Source: Gallaecimonas mangrovi (GTDB lineage: Bacteria > Pseudomonadota > Gammaproteobacteria > Enterobacterales > Gallaecimonadaceae). From it: DNA of 64,000 bases. The position numbers and the translations under genes were made by a program. The notes under the pieces were generated by a model. The model was not told the DNA's origin and made no database searches. It saw only the letters and a list, made by a program, of their open reading frames with translations. The number at the start of each line of letters is the position of its first letter. The first letter of the stretch is position 1. Positions 63,752 to 64,000 of the stretch are shown here, piece by piece. Location: NCBI RefSeq assembly GCF_003367375.1, contig NZ_CP031416.1, forward strand, positions 4,002,674 to 4,066,673, in the 5' to 3' direction.

Positions 63752-64000
63752 TAATGCAGCAAACAGAAAAAAGCCCGCAAATGCGGGCAGGTTGGGATGG
63801 CCAGATTGGCCTTTTGCGCGCTCAATAACAAGCGCCATGGCCCTAGTCTAGACCACTGCGGATAAGCTGCATTTTGATTGACGACAAGGTTAGGGTTATT
63901 TGTTTTGTAACGAGGCTTAAGTTTGGAACGTAATTTGCCTTAATTCCTAGGTATTCACCCAAACCGGGAGTGAAGTTGGCCATGCCTAGGCTGTTTATGA
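63752..64000. other. Right-edge intergenic region
   Basis: No convincing gene. A minus-strand frame open from the window edge to a stop at 63848-63850 encodes about 51 residues without a recognisable family and may be the end of a real gene, given the minus-strand terminator at 63767-63788. Confidence 0.3.
63767..63788 (-). terminator. Minus-strand terminator at right edge
   Basis: GCCCGCA/TGCGGGC hairpin (63773-63788); read on the minus strand it is followed by a T-run, so it ends a transcript coming from the right of the window. Confidence 0.75.

Noticed and set aside
63223-63831. 202-codon minus-strand frame opposite the LysR gene
   Set aside because: Antisense shadow with serine/proline-rich translation; the LysR protein on the plus strand has a clear HTH.

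Overview
The window is chromosomal DNA from a gammaproteobacterium, and it contains the replication origin. The block mioC - oriC - mnmG - rsmG - parA - parB - atpIBEFHAGDC - glmU - (DeoR) - glmS has the order known from Shewanella, Vibrio and other Alteromonadales-like genera. UbiK, Rep, ComM, DsbA, SrkA, YihY, MadA/YiiD and the AaeXAB-like pump are also gammaproteobacterial. A Gallaecimonas-like organism is my best guess for the genus, but that is inference. There is no phage, transposon, CRISPR array or rRNA operon in the window.

Layout. 1-7.9 kb: 5' part of argS (cut by the window edge), a YeeZ-like reductase, an SRPBCC protein, a ZIP-like/permease fusion, madA, dps, dtd, pip and yihY. 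8-11.7 kb: three small envelope proteins, an M17 aminopeptidase and another secreted protein. 11.7-18.5 kb: two paralogous acyltransferases behind speA, divergent speE, then pncA-pncB. 18.5-28.2 kb: a small unknown protein, comM, a coupled pair of PepSY-type membrane proteins of which one carries an NqrF-like 2Fe-2S domain, ubiK, a TetR regulator, rep, a GAF-GAF-GGDEF-EAL protein and a cytochrome c. 28.4-30.6 kb: tRNA-Arg, tRNA-His and tRNA-Pro, then dsbA and srkA. 30.6-40.3 kb: an accessory stretch of regulator/enzyme pairs (TetR/FabF, MFS/TetR/O-methyltransferase, LysR/SDR/AraC/SDR) plus YceI and a TIGR02647 protein. 40.3-45.5 kb: glmS, its DeoR-type neighbour with a striking 16-bp inverted-repeat operator, a secreted beta-helix protein and glmU. 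45.5-52.5 kb: the complete F1Fo ATP synthase operon. 52.8-57.1 kb: parB, a frameshifted parA, rsmG and mnmG. 57.1-57.44 kb: oriC, with three GATC-led 13-mers, DnaA boxes and 19 GATC sites. 57.4-63.8 kb: mioC, an aaeXAB-like aromatic-acid efflux operon, a UbiD-type decarboxylase and a divergent LysR regulator.

How it fits together. The genes left of oriC from mnmG to glmS are on the minus strand, so the leftward fork copies them co-directionally. Cell-wall precursor synthesis (GlmS, GlmU), energy (ATP synthase), segregation (ParAB) and rRNA/tRNA modification (RsmG, MnmG) are therefore all origin-proximal. The right edge reads as an aromatic carboxylic acid module: decarboxylase, efflux pump and LysR regulator. 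Convergent gene pairs are usually separated by one short bidirectional terminator.

The most notable observations are the single-base disruption of parA, the tandem PepSY/ferredoxin membrane redox pair, the ZIP-permease fusion, the perfect DeoR operator, and a clear oriC. I see no convincing large novel defence or mobile system.
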